In this document: positions 4,908 to 5,977 of the stretch, piece after piece
How positions within the stretch are numbered: position 1 is the stretch's first letter
How the letters are laid out: each line of letters opens with the position of its first letter
Assembly: GCA_023426625.1 (NCBI GenBank)
Contig: JAFAAJ010000246.1
Span: forward strand, 1 to 5,977
Length of the DNA stretch: 5,977 nt
Reading direction: 5' to 3'
DNA from: Bacteroidota bacterium
GTDB lineage: Bacteria; Bacteroidota; Bacteroidia; Flavobacteriales; Weeksellaceae
The notes under the pieces: model-generated
The model's input: only the letters and a program-made list of their open reading frames with translations
Told to the model about the DNA's origin: nothing
Databases searched by the model: none
Position numbers and translations under genes: made by a program

Positions 4908-5977
4908 CTACTCCCTGAACTTTACGTCTTTAATATTTAAATAATGCGTAACATTACCTTTCCAGTGATTTTCTTCCAGCGTGAAGGCAATATCAAAATT
5001 CTTATTTTTAAAATCTTCGGCGAACTGTCCCAATTTGAAACCGACACATTCTATATTTCTGCCGGTTGATTCCTGCTTGATGTAGAACTTAAGGTGATTG
5101 TTGTCTTTCCCCATTGTTTTTACATATCCGGAAACCTTCTGATTGGTTAAAGTCAGAATAGGCTTCATATTATGGGGTCCGAATGGAGCCAGCTTTCTGT
5201 GGAAATTAATAAACTCTCTGTTGATTTCATCAATATGAATCTCAGAGTCTATAGTAACCGAAGGTTCTTTCTGATGCTCCTGGATTTTTTCACTGACGAT
5301 TCTTTCAAACTTTTCTTTAAAAGCTTCGAACTTATCTTTCTCCATGGAAAGTCCTGCTGCAGCATGATGTCCCCCGAATTTCAGGAAGTATTCTGAACAT
5401 AGATCCAGTGCCTCATGAACATCAAAATCTGAAACGGATCTTGCAGAAGCCACCATTTCACCATTATTTCCGTCCGTGAAAACCAAAGTAGGCTTGTAAT
5501 AAGTTTCAATAAGTCTTGAAGCCACAATTCCGATCACCCCTTTATTCCATTCCGGGTGGTATACAATAGTGGTATGTTTGGTTTCCTGTTGAGATTCAAT
5601 GATCTGATTCAATGCAGAAAGCGTGGAATTCATATCAAGCTCTCGTCTTTCGTCATTGAGATTCATGATGTCACTTACGATCTGATGAGCGTGTTTCAGG
5701 TTGTCCGAAACCATAAGTTCCACAGCTGCTTTTCCATGGGAAATTCTTCCTGCAGCATTGATTTTCGGAGCAATTTCAAATACAATATTTGAAATCTCAA
5801 AATGAGAAAGTTTATCTTCCGGGATCAGTAATCGTAATCCTAAATTTCTGGTTTTTCTGAGGGTTTTTAATCCCATTTTCGCTAAAACCCGATTTTCACC
5901 GGTCATCGAAACGATGTCTGCAGCAATGGAAATAGCCAGAAGATCAGTTAGTTCAAATAATTCCGCCTCCAGAATTT
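4908..5977 (-). CDS. recJ: Single-stranded-DNA-specific exonuclease RecJ, C-terminal part (N-terminus outside window)
   Basis: RecJ degrades single-stranded DNA 5' to 3' in RecF-pathway recombination, mismatch repair and base-excision repair. The frame is open from the window edge to the TAG at 4908-4910, giving 355 visible residues. The internal ATG at 5904-5906 is not the true start, because upstream codons encode conserved RecJ sequence (DLLAISIAADIVSMTGENR). The Asp in AADIV corresponds, from family knowledge, to a metal-binding residue of the DHH domain. The DHHA1 domain follows, with GVIGIVASRL at visible residues 146-155 and the GGHHAAAG signature at 201-208 (bases 5352-5375). A C-terminal OB-fold-like region includes LAPFGPHNMKPIL (visible 262-274). 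RecJ proteins of this group are about 570 residues, so roughly the first 215, including the DHH motif, are missing here only because the window ends. Confidence 0.96.
   Translation of the reverse strand, partial: ILEAELFELTDLLAISIAADIVSMTGENRVLAKMGLKTLRKTRNLGLRLLIPEDKLSHFEISNIVFEIAPKINAAGRISHGKAAVELMVSDNLKHAHQIVSDIMNLNDERRELDMNSTLSALNQIIESQQETKHTTIVYHPEWNKGVIGIVASRLIETYYKPTLVFTDGNNGEMVASARSVSDFDVHEALDLCSEYFLKFGGHHAAAGLSMEKDKFEAFKEKFERIVSEKIQEHQKEPSVTIDSEIHIDEINREFINFHRKLAPFGPHNMKPILTLTNQKVSGYVKTMGKDNNHLKFYIKQESTGRNIECVGFKLGQFAEDFKNKNFDIAFTLEENHWKGNVTHYLNIKDVKFRE

Noticed and set aside
4864..4910. TAGAATTTA/TAAATTCTA dyad as the recJ terminator
   Set aside because: The arms are A/T-rich, the loop is 29 bases and no T tract follows in the recJ direction; it is better explained by opposed heptad units.
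5172..5792. Two plus-strand open frames (5172-5396 and 5556-5792) opposite recJ
   Set aside because: They are complements of conserved RecJ domains, including the GGHHAAAG region, and have no independent coding evidence.
1..5977. CRISPR array, tRNA, rRNA or known riboswitch
   Set aside because: No regularly spaced long direct repeats, no cloverleaf-like sequence and no recognisable aptamer core were seen on either strand.

Overview
The window looks like a stretch of chromosome from a member of the Bacteroidota, most likely a Chryseobacterium-like flavobacterium. I base this on four things: low G+C, AT-rich leaders without Shine-Dalgarno sites, promoter-like motifs of the Bacteroidota type (TTTG/TTG, about 21 bases, TAnnTTTG), and protein families typical of the group (a TonB-type outer membrane barrel, a lipoprotein alpha/beta hydrolase, an FN3-like secreted protein tail). 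Genus is an inference from style, not a database match.

Layout. Bases 1-139 hold the last 45 codons of a plus-strand gene with an FN3-like tail. It converges on a minus-strand lipoprotein esterase/lipase-like gene (255-1103). Between them is a long perfect inverted repeat (141-262), which looks like a two-way terminator and may be a small mobile-element relic. Bases 1182-3491 (minus) encode a 769-residue outer membrane beta-barrel/TonB-receptor-like protein, closed by a terminator hairpin at 1119-1146 and preceded by a good promoter at about 3538-3571 that lies inside an inverted repeat. A 333-base gene-free gap (3492-3824) carries that promoter plus two further inverted repeats. Then, all on the minus strand, come a DUF3817-type membrane protein (3825-4166), nadD (4250-4834) and the C-terminal two thirds of recJ (4908 to beyond the window end).

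How the genes relate. recJ (DNA repair exonuclease), nadD (NAD biosynthesis) and the DUF3817 gene run in the same direction with gaps of 73 and 83 bases and could be partly co-transcribed. The DUF3817 gene also has its own promoter-like match overlapping the nadD stop codon. The barrel gene and the lipoprotein hydrolase are both envelope genes in the same direction, but a terminator separates them.

No clear new multi-gene system is present. The signals most worth a second look are in non-coding DNA: degenerate 7-base-phased repeats in both gaps flanking nadD, in opposite orientations; the dyad around the barrel-gene promoter; nested inverted repeats in the 333-base gap; and the 27-bp-arm element at 141-262.
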